50,109 nt of DNA from Kineosporia sp. R_H_3 (GTDB lineage: Bacteria > Actinomycetota > Actinomycetes > Actinomycetales > Kineosporiaceae). Location: NCBI RefSeq assembly GCF_002198675.1, contig NZ_MWLL01000152.1:1-50109 (forward strand), given 5' to 3'. The position numbers and the translations under genes are program-made. The notes under the pieces were generated by a model. It was not told the origin of the DNA. It was given only the letters and a program-made list of their open reading frames with translations, and searched no databases. Positions 6,866-14,730 of the stretch are shown in pieces (within the stretch, counting starts at the first letter, position 1; each line of letters begins with the position of its first letter).

Positions 6866-8785
6866 CCGACCCTCGGGGCGGGTCGGCGCACCACCGCGCA
6901 GCCGCTCGAGCGCCGACGCATGCACGTCAGCACGGATCCTGGCGTGCAGGTCCCGCAGGCCGGCGCGCGCCGTCCGCACCTCGACGACGCTCGTGCCCGT
7001 CGGCGGCGCGGCGAGCGCCGCGCGCAGCCCGGCGAGGTCACCGACGCGGGTGTGCGGGACGCCGTACGCGCGGCACAGCGCCCCGATGTCGGTGCCGTGC
7101 GGCGTGCCGAAGGTGCGCTCGAAGAGCGCGGCCCTGTCGGCGCCGCGGGTGGCCCGTTCGCCGTGCTCGAGCAGGCTGAAGATCCCGCCGCCGTCGTCGT
7201 CGAGGAGCACGACCTGCAGGTCGGGGCGGTGCTCGGCGGGGCCGGCGAGGAGGGCGTTGGCGTCGTGGAGGAAGGCGAGGTCCCCCACGAGCACCCGTAC
7301 CGGCGAGCCGTCCCGGGCGAGCGCGGCGCCGGACGCCGTCGACAGCGTGCCGTCGATACCGGCGAGGCCGCGGTTGGCGACGACCTGCGTCTGGTCGCCC
7401 TCGAAGACCCCCGGCTCACGGTCGAGGACGTCACCGAACGGGTGGCCCGCGAGGTCGAGGTCGCGGATCGGGTTGCTCGCCGCGGCGACGAGCAGGTCAC
7501 CGGGTCGCAGCACGGCGGCGACCTCGCGGGCGACGAGCGGGCCGAGCGGCACGGCGGACGCGCCGTCCGACCAGCCGGCCGCGACGTCGTCGAGGACGGC
7601 GTCCAGGGCCCGCTGCGCGGCATCGCCGGCGGCCAGCCAGCCTGCGAGCCACGGGTCCGGATCCCTGCGGTACCAATCCTTCCCGGTCTCGTCGAGGTCA
7701 GCGGGCCAGGTCAGGCCGAGGATCCGGCGCACCGCTCGGCCCGGCTCGGGCCACGCCGGGTACGGCGACACGAGGACAACCTCGACGTCCTCGCGGGCGA
7801 GCAGCCGGCTCACCGGGCGGGACAGCGTCGGGCGACCGAGGACGACGGCGCGCTCGACGGCGCCGCCGAGGTCGGGCAGTTCGAGGAGCAGCCGGTAGGG
7901 GCCGATCGCGTTCGGCCCGCTGCGGGCCGCGGAGGACGGCTCGGCGAGGAGCGGCCAGCCACCCGCCTCGGCGAGCCACCGGGCCTCCCAGTCGGCTCCG
8001 TCGCCCGCGACGACGACGGTGCGGCCCCCCGGAGGCAGCGGCTCACCGCGGGCACCGCGGTTCCGGTGCCGGACAACGCCCGGGACCGAGCGGGCGGGGG
8101 TTGTCTCGCCGATGCTTTGCTCTGCCCTCACTTCTGAGGGCAGACCATCGGCCGCCCTCACAAGTGAGGGCAGAGCAAAGCTCTCGTCATCAGGTACCAG
8201 AGGGTCGGTGAACCCGAGGTCGAGGTGCACCGGCCCGGGGCGGTCGTCGACGGTGCGGCCCCACATCGCCTGGAGCGTGTCGAGCAGCGCGGCGCGGGCG
8301 GCGTCCGGGTCGGCGGCCGCGACGTCGTCGGCGAGGTCGAGCCGGGCCCGGACGGCGTCACCGAAGAGCCCGGCCTGGAGCTCGGTCGTCTGGTTGGCCC
8401 ACGTGCCGCGCAGCGCCGTCGGCCGGTCGGCGGTGACGACGACGAGCGGCACGTTGCCGTGGTGCGCCTCGAGGACGGCGGGCAGCAGGTTCGCGGCGGC
8501 CGTGCCGGACGTCGTGACGACCGCCCCGGCGATGGCCGCGCCCCCGGCGAGCGCGCCCCGGGCGACCCCGAGCGCGGTGAAGGCGGCGACCCGCTCGTCG
8601 TGCCGGACGTGCAGGTCCGGGGCGCTGCCGGGGTGCTGGGCGTCGTCCGGCCGGTTCTCCAGGGCCTCGACGAGGGCGTACGCGAGCGGTGCGCTGCGCG
8701 ACCCCGGGCACAGCACGACGTGGCGGACCCCGGCGGCGGCGAGCGCCTCGACGGCGAGCCGGGCGAGCAGCGTCGAGTCGTTCAC
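6860..8785 (-). CDS. menD: 2-succinyl-5-enolpyruvyl-6-hydroxy-3-cyclohexene-1-carboxylate synthase
   Basis: The thiamine-diphosphate enzyme that joins isochorismate and 2-oxoglutarate in menaquinone synthesis. GTG 8785 overlaps the menC stop by 4 bases. Motifs: 'HVVLCPGSRSAPLAYAL', 'VRHDERVAAFTALGVARG', 'TTSGTAAANLLPAVLEAHHG', 'LRGTWANQTTELQ', and C-terminal 'DLAFLHDANALL' with 'LLDDDGGGIFSLLEHGE'. It has about 641 residues against 550-580 usual for the family. The excess sits between the N-terminal and middle domains. About residues 202-224 are encoded by a palindromic repeat element inserted in frame, followed by a further family-unlike linker. All catalytic regions flank the insert intact, so the enzyme is probably active. 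Confidence 0.95.
   Translation of the reverse strand: MNDSTLLARLAVEALAAAGVRHVVLCPGSRSAPLAYALVEALENRPDDAQHPGSAPDLHVRHDERVAAFTALGVARGALAGGAAIAGAVVTTSGTAAANLLPAVLEAHHGNVPLVVVTADRPTALRGTWANQTTELQAGLFGDAVRARLDLADDVAAADPDAARAALLDTLQAMWGRTVDDRPGPVHLDLGFTDPLVPDDESFALPSLVRAADGLPSEVRAEQSIGETTPARSVPGVVRHRNRGARGEPLPPGGRTVVVAGDGADWEARWLAEAGGWPLLAEPSSAARSGPNAIGPYRLLLELPDLGGAVERAVVLGRPTLSRPVSRLLAREDVEVVLVSPYPAWPEPGRAVRRILGLTWPADLDETGKDWYRRDPDPWLAGWLAAGDAAQRALDAVLDDVAAGWSDGASAVPLGPLVAREVAAVLRPGDLLVAAASNPIRDLDLAGHPFGDVLDREPGVFEGDQTQVVANRGLAGIDGTLSTASGAALARDGSPVRVLVGDLAFLHDANALLAGPAEHRPDLQVVLLDDDGGGIFSLLEHGERATRGADRAALFERTFGTPHGTDIGALCRAYGVPHTRVGDLAGLRAALAAPPTGTSVVEVRTARAGLRDLHARIRADVHASALERLRGGAPTRPEGRR
8114..8181. 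repeat. REPIN-like palindromic element inside menD
   Basis: The ends are a perfect 17-bp inverted repeat: GCTTTGCTCTGCCCTCA at 8114-8130 and its reverse complement at 8165-8181. Each end carries its own hairpin: TGCCCTCA/TGAGGGCA with a 4-base loop (8123-8142) and GCCCTCAC/GTGAGGGC with a 2-base loop (8154-8171). Two REP-like hairpins in opposite orientation match the architecture called REPIN. On the menD strand it is read in frame as [20 protein letters not shown] and three more residues. Related units lie at 40446-40729. No RAYT-type transposase is present in the window. Confidence 0.85.
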
Positions 8786-9852
8786 GCCGGCCCCGCCCCG
8801 GCCCGGGCCGGCGCCCCGGAGTCGTTGCGGCGCAACAGGTCGGCGCACCGGGCGAGCCGGTCGAGCCACCAGTCGCGGCGGTCGTCGGGGGCGGCCAGCG
8901 CGGCGAGCAGCGCCGGGTCGGCGACGAGGGCGCGGGCCCGCGCGACGTCGATCCCGCCGGCGACCGGCACGAGCGGCTCCGCCGCGACGTCCGCGCCGAG
9001 CAGCGACACGGTGCCCAGCCCGCAGGCGAACGGCAGGTCGGGCAGGGCCGCGGCGAGCGCGACGCCGGCCGCGATGCCGACCGAGGTGTCGAGCGCCGAG
9101 GAGACGACGACGGGGATGCCGTGGTCGGCCCCGAGCGTGCCGGCGACGTCGAGAGCGGCCGCGACCCCGCCGAGCGGGGCGACCTTGACGACGACGACGT
9201 CCGCGGCGCCGGAGACGGCCACCCGGAGCGGGTCCTCGGCCTTGCGGACGCTCTCGTCGGCCGCGACGAGGACGTCGACCCCGGCCCGGGCGAGCGCCGT
9301 CCGGACGTCCCGCAGCCCGTCGAGCCCCGCGCAGGGCTGCTCGGCGTACTCCAGGTCGTACGGCGCGAGCGCCGCGAGCGCGCGGACGGCGTCGTCGACC
9401 GACCACGCGCCGTTGGCGTCGACCCGCACCCGTCCGCCCGGCCCGAGCGCCGAACGGACCGCGGCGACCCGGTCGACGTCGTCCGCGAGCGTCTGGCCGC
9501 GCTCGGCGACCTTGACCTTCGCGGTCGTGCAGCCGTCGAACCGGGCGAGGACGCCGGCGACGTCGTCCGCCGGGACGGCCGGGACGGTCGCGTTGACGGG
9601 CACCCGGTCGCGGACGGCGTCCGGCCGGGCGGACCCCGCACCGGCACCGCTCCCCCAGGCCGCCTCGACCGCCGACGCGAGCCAGCGGGACGCCTCGGCG
9701 TCGTCGTACTCGACGAACGGGGAGAACTCGCCCCAGCCCGCCGGACCGTGCAGGAGGAGGGCCTCCCGCTCGACGAGGCCGCGGAACCGGGTGCGCAGCG
9801 GGAGCCGGACGACGTGGGCGGCGGCCCGGAGGTCGTCGGCGGGAGGGTGCAC
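8782..9852 (-). CDS. menC: o-Succinylbenzoate synthase
   Basis: An enolase-superfamily dehydratase that makes o-succinylbenzoate from the MenD/MenH product. 356 residues, normal length. Catalytic landmarks: 'AKVKVAERG' (KxK lysines), 'VDANGAWSVDDA', 'LEYAEQPCAG', 'AADESVRK' and 'VVVKVAPLGG', giving the metal-binding Asp/Glu set and the second lysine. Starts at GTG 9852, which follows a TAGGCT hexamer (minus strand, 9859-9864) by 6 bases with no Shine-Dalgarno, so a leaderless transcript is likely. It is the first gene of the menC-menD pair and overlaps menD by 4 bases (GTGA). Confidence 0.93.
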   Translation of the reverse strand: MHPPADDLRAAAHVVRLPLRTRFRGLVEREALLLHGPAGWGEFSPFVEYDDAEASRWLASAVEAAWGSGAGAGSARPDAVRDRVPVNATVPAVPADDVAGVLARFDGCTTAKVKVAERGQTLADDVDRVAAVRSALGPGGRVRVDANGAWSVDDAVRALAALAPYDLEYAEQPCAGLDGLRDVRTALARAGVDVLVAADESVRKAEDPLRVAVSGAADVVVVKVAPLGGVAAALDVAGTLGADHGIPVVVSSALDTSVGIAAGVALAAALPDLPFACGLGTVSLLGADVAAEPLVPVAGGIDVARARALVADPALLAALAAPDDRRDWWLDRLARCADLLRRNDSGAPARAGAGPA

Positions 9853-9858
9853 ATCGGC

Positions 9859-9864
9859 AGCCTA
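9859..9864 (-). promoter_or_regulatory. Probable -10 element of menC (leaderless)
   Basis: TAGGCT on the minus strand, 6 bases before the GTG start of menC. No ribosome binding site fits between them. Confidence 0.55.
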
Positions 9865-9873
9865 CGGGTGACG

Positions 9874-10608
9874 ATGGTGGGGTCCCACCCGTACCCGGGC
9901 CGCCCGGGCCGATGTCAGGAGACCGCCCTGGACGCCGTCCCGCAGGCCGCGCCGCAGGCCGTGACGGCCCCCCGGCGGGCGCCCCGCGCGCTCGCCGTCG
10001 CGGCGGTCGTCGTCGCCGGGGTGTGGGCGGTCGGCGCGGGCCTCGGCGGCGACCTGTCCGGCGGCGCAGCGGACCCGGTCGGGGCCGCCGAGCCCGGCAG
10101 CGCGGCGGCGGCCGTCGCCGCGGCCGACGTCCGGGTGGCGTCCGTCGCGCAGGTCGTCGAGCCGGACGGCGGCCGCGCACCGGCACCGGACGACCTCGTC
10201 GGCTGGCTGCAGCGGCACCCGCAGGTCACCGTGCTCGGCGTGCGCCGGGTGCGCGGCGGCGGCTGGGGCTCCGGCGGCTTCGACTCGTGGCGCGGCGTCC
10301 GGGCGGTGAGCGTCGACTACGAGCTCGCGGCGCCGGGCGCGACGACCCCGCCGCTGCGCCGGTTCGTCGGGCTGCCGCTGTTCTGCGCGGGCGGGGACGG
10401 CGGGTGCACACGGCTCGTGCCCGGGGTCCGGGTGCGGACGACGTTCGTCACGGACGCGGGCGAGGGCACGGTGACGACGGTCGAGTCGCGCTGGCCGGCG
10501 TCCACCGCGGACGGGGTCGGGCTCATCCCTGAGCCGCTGCGGACCGAGCACCGGACGGTGCTCATCGACGTCGTCCGGCAGACGGCGGGGGCGTCCGACG
10601 GGGCCTGA
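9874..10608 (+). CDS. Hypothetical membrane-anchored extracytoplasmic protein
   Basis: A 244-residue protein encoded divergently from menC and just before menB. An N-terminal charged stretch is followed by one hydrophobic helix ('ALAVAAVVVAGVWAVGAGLGG', roughly residues 37-57), then a domain without recognisable motifs. That domain contains two Cys ('LFCAGGDGGCTRLVPG') and ends in 'IDVVRQTAGAS'. It looks like a signal-anchored protein with its bulk outside the membrane. ATG 9874 is used; in-frame GTG codons at 9868 and 9877 are alternatives and no clear Shine-Dalgarno decides. It lies inside the men cluster but I recognise no menaquinone function. Confidence 0.7.
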   Translation: MVGSHPYPGRPGRCQETALDAVPQAAPQAVTAPRRAPRALAVAAVVVAGVWAVGAGLGGDLSGGAADPVGAAEPGSAAAAVAAADVRVASVAQVVEPDGGRAPAPDDLVGWLQRHPQVTVLGVRRVRGGGWGSGGFDSWRGVRAVSVDYELAAPGATTPPLRRFVGLPLFCAGGDGGCTRLVPGVRVRTTFVTDAGEGTVTTVESRWPASTADGVGLIPEPLRTEHRTVLIDVVRQTAGASDGA

Positions 10609-10620
10609 CCGGCCGCGCCC

Positions 10621-10626
10621 TATCCT
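10621..10626 (+). promoter_or_regulatory. Probable -10 element of menB (leaderless)
   Basis: TATCCT lies 6 bases upstream of GTG 10633 with no intervening Shine-Dalgarno. It begins 12 bases after the stop of the upstream gene. Confidence 0.6.
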
Positions 10627-10632
10627 GCGTCG

Positions 10633-11586
10633 GTGACCGACGTCTCGGAGATCTTCGACGCAGCCGCCTGGGACGTCGTCCCCGGCTTCGACTTCACCGA
10701 CATCACGTACCACCGGTGCCGCCTCGACGGGCCGGCCCGCGGGACGGTCCGGATCGCGTTCGACCGCCCGGAGGTGCGCAACGCCTTCCGGCCGCACACC
10801 GTCGACGAGCTGTACCGGGCGCTCGACCACGCCCGGATGACCCCGGACGTCGGCTGCGTCCTGCTCACGGGCAACGGCCCGAGCCCCAAGGACGGCGGAT
10901 GGGCGTTCTGCTCCGGCGGCGACCAGCGGATCCGTGGCAAGTCCGGCTACCAGTACACGACCGTCGACCCCGCGACCGGCCGGCCCGGCGACACCGTCGA
11001 GTCGGTCGACGAGGCCCGGGTCAAGGCGGCCGGCGGCCGGCTGCACATCCTCGAGGTGCAGCGGCTCATCCGGACGATGCCGAAGGTCGTCGTCGCCGTC
11101 GTCAACGGCTGGGCCGCCGGGGGCGGGCACTCCCTGCACGTCGTCTGCGACCTGACGATCGCGTCGCGGGAGCACGCGCGCTTCAAGCAGACCGACGCCG
11201 ACGTCGGCTCGTTCGACGCCGGCTACGGCTCGGCGTACCTCGCGAAGATGGTCGGCCAGAAGTTCGCCCGCGAGATCTTCTTCCTCGGCCGCCCGTACTC
11301 CGCCGAGGACATGCACCGGATGGGCGCCGTGAACCTCGTCGCCGACCACGCCGACCTGGAGACCGTCGCCCTCGAGGTCGCCGCCGAGATCAACGGCAAG
11401 TCCCCGACCGCGCAGCGGATGCTGAAGTTCGCCTTCAACCTCGTCGACGACGGGCTCGTCGGCCAGCAGGTCTTCGCCGGCGAGGCGACCCGGCTGGCGT
11501 ACATGACCGACGAGGCCGTCGAGGGCCGGGACTCGTTCCTCGAGAAGCGGGCGCCGGACTGGAGTCCGTATCCCTGGTACTACTGA
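10633..11586 (+). CDS. menB: 1,4-Dihydroxy-2-naphthoyl-CoA synthase
   Basis: A crotonase-family enzyme that closes the second ring of the naphthoquinone from o-succinylbenzoyl-CoA. 317 residues, the length of actinobacterial MenB. Motifs: 'IAFDRPEVRNAFRPHTVDEL', the oxyanion-hole segment 'WAFCSGGDQRIRG', 'VVNGWAAGGGHSLHVVCDLT', 'FKQTDADVGSFDAGYGSAYL' and the C-terminal 'FLEKRAPDWSPYPWYY'. GTG 10633 follows a TATCCT hexamer. It is transcribed away from menC and menD, and its partners menE and menA lie 17 kb further on, past an accessory block. Confidence 0.96.
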   Translation: MTDVSEIFDAAAWDVVPGFDFTDITYHRCRLDGPARGTVRIAFDRPEVRNAFRPHTVDELYRALDHARMTPDVGCVLLTGNGPSPKDGGWAFCSGGDQRIRGKSGYQYTTVDPATGRPGDTVESVDEARVKAAGGRLHILEVQRLIRTMPKVVVAVVNGWAAGGGHSLHVVCDLTIASREHARFKQTDADVGSFDAGYGSAYLAKMVGQKFAREIFFLGRPYSAEDMHRMGAVNLVADHADLETVALEVAAEINGKSPTAQRMLKFAFNLVDDGLVGQQVFAGEATRLAYMTDEAVEGRDSFLEKRAPDWSPYPWYY

Positions 11587-11593
11587 CCGGGTT

Positions 11594-11614
11594 GTCCCTA
11601 CCCCTGGCAGGGAC
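11594..11614. terminator. Weak hairpin after menB
   Basis: GTCCCT and AGGGAC pair around a 9-base loop, starting 8 bases after the menB stop. It is a plausible terminator, but the stem is only 6 bp and there is no T-tract. The rest of the gap to 11766 shows nothing I recognise. Confidence 0.45.
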
Positions 11615-11766
11615 GTCGACCCGCCGCTGACCTGCGGTGATCTCTGCCGTCGATCGACGTCGCCTGCAGTCGTCGTGGGTTCGGACGTGCCCCTGATGCG
11701 CCCCGCCATCAGACCGGCGAGGACTGGCAGCCGGGCAAGCGACCGAGGACCGCTGCAGCGCGATCG

Positions 11767-12120
11767 TCACGTCTGCGGTGTCCCTGCGACAGGCTCGGCG
11801 AGTGAGGGTCTGGTGCCCGTGACGACGAGCACGCCGGCAGGCAGGAACGACAGCAGGAACGCGACGTCAGACACGGCGAGCGGCACGACGACCGCCGCGG
11901 TCACGCCCGTGAGAGCACCGCCGACAACCCCCGCCAGGGGCCACCTGTACGCCGTCCGGCGCCGCCAGATGGCGATCGCGAGGGCGGTCCCGCTCATGAG
12001 AGGCCAGAAGCTGAGCGGCACGACGCCGAAGACGAAGTGGGCCACCAACGCGATCACGAAGATCAACCAGAACCAGAGCCATGGACTCCTCACGAGCGCC
12101 CCAGCGGTCCGCACGTTCAT
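11767..12120 (-). CDS. Small integral membrane protein, unknown
   Basis: 117 residues with about four hydrophobic helices: 'WLWFWLIFVIALVAHFVFG', 'FWPLMSGTALAIAIW', 'WPLAGVVGGALTGVTAAVVV' and 'FLLSFLPAGVLVV'. ATG 12120 is preceded by GGGTGAT, which could act as a Shine-Dalgarno. I recognise no family. It lies just downstream (6 bases) of a small open frame with a CPKCG motif on the same strand, with which it may be cotranscribed. Confidence 0.65.
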   Translation of the reverse strand: MNVRTAGALVRSPWLWFWLIFVIALVAHFVFGVVPLSFWPLMSGTALAIAIWRRRTAYRWPLAGVVGGALTGVTAAVVVPLAVSDVAFLLSFLPAGVLVVTGTRPSLAEPVAGTPQT

Positions 12121-12126
12121 GATCGA

Positions 12127-12303
12127 TCACCCGTTCATCAGGACAGCACGGCCCAGGACCGCGACGGACGAGCCGGGAGGCACCACTCTGGCGACCCGTA
12201 CCTGGATCCTCGCCCCGGACGTTGCACGCATGACCGTAGAGTGCCGGTCGCGACCACACTTCGGGCACGCAACGGGCGCGGAACTGGCGGCGACGACAAG
12301 CTC
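12127..12303 (-). other. Possible 5'-truncated small ORF with CPKCG zinc-ribbon motif
   Basis: This frame reads VACPKCGRDRHSTVMRATSG and then a beta-rich segment to 'GRAVLMNG' and a stop 6 bases before the next gene. The CxxC motif and tidy spacing to the downstream start look gene-like. No ATG, GTG or TTG precedes the Cys motif in a sensible position; the first ATG in frame (12231) would drop the motif. It may be a remnant, or chance. Confidence 0.25.
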
Positions 12304-12310
12304 AGTTTCC

Positions 12311-12356
12311 CGCGGACTGCAGGTCCGCGCTGCCCTCGTCTTCCTCAGAGGGCAGC
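12311..12356. repeat. Two abutting hairpins
   Basis: CGCGGAC/GTCCGCG with loop TGCAG (12311-12329) directly abuts GCTGCCCTC/GAGGGCAGC with a 10-base loop (12329-12356). The second shares TGCCCTC/GAGGGCA with the repeat family seen in menD but lacks its longer arms. They may be a terminator or a degenerate repeat. Confidence 0.5.
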
Positions 12357-12513
12357 GGTCCCGTCGACCGGGCGATGCTGAGGCACGCGCGCCTGCGCGA
12401 TCGCCTGCCTGGGGCGGCCATCCGGCCTCGCAGGTCGCCCCACCGGCCCCGAGCCCGGACAGGCACGGGCCGAACCGACCCTGGACTCCTACGAGAGCGG
12501 CGACAATGGTGCC

Positions 12514-12819
12514 ATGACGTGGACAGGGGCCGCAGACGGTGCGTTCCTGGTGCTGGCGCTCGGGTTGGTCTTGCTCAAGTGCGTCGAGCCCGCGCCGACG
12601 CGGCCGCAGTTTCCCGGGGCCCAGAAGCTCATGATGCCCACGCTGGGTGTCCTCGGGCTGTCGCTGGCGATGCGTCCCGGACCGGCCCTGGAGCGCTTCG
12701 GCCTGCTGGTCTCGCTGCTGCTGATGAGCCTGGCCCTGGTGATCGAGCACCTTCGGGCGGTCCGACTCGAACGTCTCAACAGTGCAGCTACGCCCCCGCG
12801 GGGCACGCACGGCGTCTGA
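12514..12819 (+). CDS. Small membrane protein, unknown
   Basis: 101 residues with three hydrophobic stretches: 'GAFLVLALGLVLLKCV', 'LMMPTLGVLGLSLAM' and 'LLVSLLLMSLALVIEHL'. A short basic and polar tail follows. ATG 12514 comes 6 bases after a GACAAT hexamer, a leaderless-type start. No family is recognised. It converges with the next gene. Confidence 0.65.
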   Translation: MTWTGAADGAFLVLALGLVLLKCVEPAPTRPQFPGAQKLMMPTLGVLGLSLAMRPGPALERFGLLVSLLLMSLALVIEHLRAVRLERLNSAATPPRGTHGV

Positions 12820-12941
12820 GCGCTCAGCTCGCTCGCGGCGCGTGCCGGGCGGGCACGACGACGCATGACCTCCGTCATCACGACGTCTCGGTGGTGCTCG
12901 GTGCCGGAGCGGTCGACGCGTGGATCCGGATCGCCCTTCGA

Positions 12942-13436
12942 TCACTGCGAGTCCGCCGACGCCGCTGACGCCTGAGGGGCGGGGACCTGGGGCGATCCCT
13001 CGGGTCCGGTCCGCCGACGACTCCGCCAGACGTAGCGGGTCACGTTGTGCGCAAGTCCGAGGGTGAGAAGCACCGCCCAGAGCGGGAACGTCCAGTGCAT
13101 GGACGGGTCGTTGATCCAGGAGTCGATCCAGCTCACGGGAGCAGCGAGCACCACCCCCGCGACCAGGTGCCAGATGCGTGCGCCACGCCGCCACCCCTGG
13201 ACGAGGATGTAGGTCGCCGCCGCGGCGTAGACCAGGATCAGCAGCGCGGCGACACGTCCTCCGTGCACCTGGCCGCTGACCAGGTAGTAGACACCGACCG
13301 CGAAGCCGACCGGGCTGGGCAGGAGCAAGAAGAGAACCAGCCACTGGCCACCGAACGTGTTCGCCGGACGCCTCAGCCAGGCGTGCGGAGTCCCGGCCAC
13401 CACGGTCACGAGCGAAGCATGACCGACGATCTTCAC
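12942..13436 (-). CDS. Integral membrane protein, unknown
   Basis: 164 residues. Hydrophobic helices: 'WLVLFLLLPSPVGFAVGVYYL', 'VAALLILVYAAAATYILV', 'IWHLVAGVVLAAPVSWI' and 'FPLWAVLLTLGLAHNVTRYVW'. A basic then Ser/Ala/Pro-rich tail follows. GTG 13436 is the first in-frame start. The helix spacing and conserved-looking Trp residues suggest a genuine four-helix protein, but I recognise no family. It is flanked by convergent and divergent neighbours, so it is probably monocistronic. Confidence 0.65.
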   Translation of the reverse strand: MKIVGHASLVTVVAGTPHAWLRRPANTFGGQWLVLFLLLPSPVGFAVGVYYLVSGQVHGGRVAALLILVYAAAATYILVQGWRRGARIWHLVAGVVLAAPVSWIDSWINDPSMHWTFPLWAVLLTLGLAHNVTRYVWRSRRRTGPEGSPQVPAPQASAASADSQ

Positions 13437-13651
13437 CGTGTGAAGAACGGGATCCGACCAGCGGCTCGAGAGAACGGTCCTAGGGTTGCTCGGAGCCGAC
13501 TCGAGGGATCAAGGACCAGTCGTTGGGCTAGCGGATTCGAACGTCTCCGGCGGGCGAGGCGCTCCAGCAGGGTCGTCGGTGGTCGCGTTGCCAAGGTCGG
13601 GACATCGCTGCGCCGATCGCCTGTCGGCTCCCCCGGATAGGGTCCTCTGCT

Positions 13652-14479
13652 ATGGCGGAACCGTCCCAGGACAAGCTCTACGCGACCACGCTGCAGACGA
13701 TCGGCGCCGTCTCCAAGTTGCCGGTGGTCCGAGTCGACCGCGAGGCGTTCCTACGTAAGCACTTCGGTGACTCCGAGCACCTCGACGTCATCCTGGAGCA
13801 CGGGCCGCAAGCGGTGTACTCGGCTGAGTCGCTCCGGCGGAAGGCCAACTCGCTCATCAAGAACAGCGCGGCCAAGACGTCTGCGGTCTCCTTCGCGTCG
13901 GGTCTGGCGGCCAACCCCGCAGTGATGATCGTCGCGGGAGGCGCCGACGTCGCCCAGTACTTCGGCTTCGCCATCAACATGGCCCAGCAGATTGCCTACC
14001 TGTTCGGCGAGGACGACCTGTTCGATGGCGGCGGTCAATTGACAGAGGCCGCGCAGATTCGGGTCATCGCCTACCTCGGCGCCATGTTCGGTGCGGCCGG
14101 CGCTGCGGCACTCGTGTCGAACACCTCCAAGGCCGCGGGCGCGAGCCTCGGCAAGAAGGTCGCGGCGCAGGCGTTGACCAAGACCACCTGGTACCCGCTG
14201 GTAAAGAGGGTCGGCGCCGTGATCGGCTTAAAGATCACGAAGAAAACCGTAGAGAAGACGGTCACGAAGGCCGTCCCCATCGTCGGTGGTGTCATCTCGG
14301 GTGGACTGACATACGTGACGTTCCGACCCATGGGCCATCGACTCGCCGACACCCTCACCAAGAACCTCAACGGCGACTTCGATGACGAACTCGAACTCAA
14401 CCCCCAGTTCGCCTCGATGACGTCTGGCTCGATCGTGATCGAGATGGAGGAAGGCGTCACCGACGAGCCGACCGCGTAG
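13652..14479 (+). CDS. EcsC-family-like protein
   Basis: 275 residues. The N-terminus is charged. Glycine- and alanine-rich amphipathic segments follow ('FASGLAANPAVMIVAGGADV', 'YLGAMFGAAGAAALV'), then 'VPIVGGVISGGLTYVTFRPM' and 'GHRLADTL', the layout of EcsC-family proteins, whose function is poorly known. The C-terminus is acidic. Third positions are less G/C-biased than in neighbours (codons AAA, GTA, TTG), and codon 193 at 14228 is TTA, extremely rare in such genomes. Both point to recent acquisition. ATG 13652 follows a TAGGGT hexamer by 8 bases. The family call is from pattern only. Confidence 0.55.
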   Translation: MAEPSQDKLYATTLQTIGAVSKLPVVRVDREAFLRKHFGDSEHLDVILEHGPQAVYSAESLRRKANSLIKNSAAKTSAVSFASGLAANPAVMIVAGGADVAQYFGFAINMAQQIAYLFGEDDLFDGGGQLTEAAQIRVIAYLGAMFGAAGAAALVSNTSKAAGASLGKKVAAQALTKTTWYPLVKRVGAVIGLKITKKTVEKTVTKAVPIVGGVISGGLTYVTFRPMGHRLADTLTKNLNGDFDDELELNPQFASMTSGSIVIEMEEGVTDEPTA

Positions 14480-14634
14480 ACGAGGTCGCGCGCACCTCCT
14501 GCGACACGCCTGACGCGGTCGCGCGGGTCCGTCCTCTACGTCATCGGCGCGATCGGACTGTCCGGGCCGGCCTTGGCCGCGCACGGCATAGGCGAGCCTC
14601 CCGGGTACGGGGGACGGCGAGGGTCACGCATGCC

Positions 14635-14646
14635 GCTCCGCGGAGC
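14635..14646. repeat. 12-bp perfect palindrome GCTCCGCGGAGC
   Basis: Lies in the 251-base gap upstream of the phosphorylase-like gene, about 85 bases before its start. It could be an operator. Nothing else is recognised in the gap. Confidence 0.35.
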
Positions 14647-14730
14647 AGTTCGGTCCCGGAAGTCGATCGTGCGAGGACCTGGTGGCGGCCAAGATGGGGC
14701 AAATACGCATCGGGTCCAGGCAGGGGCGAC

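Larger units (their letters stand above)
12121..12513. other. Intergenic region between divergent small membrane protein genes
   Basis: About 390 bases without a confident gene. It holds the CPKCG open frame, two adjacent hairpins (12311-12356), and the -10-like GACAAT of the plus-strand gene at 12502-12507. Nothing else is recognised. Confidence 0.5.

Noticed and set aside
12127-13344. A 405-codon minus-strand frame across the small membrane protein genes.
   Set aside because: Only its last ~50 codons look protein-like. The rest is antisense to the 12514-12819 gene and out of frame with the 12942-13436 gene.
13531-13545. A tRNA T-loop-like sequence (ggattcgaacg) that could mark a tRNA remnant or attachment site.
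   Set aside because: The flanking bases do not form a T-stem and no acceptor, D or anticodon arm is found nearby.
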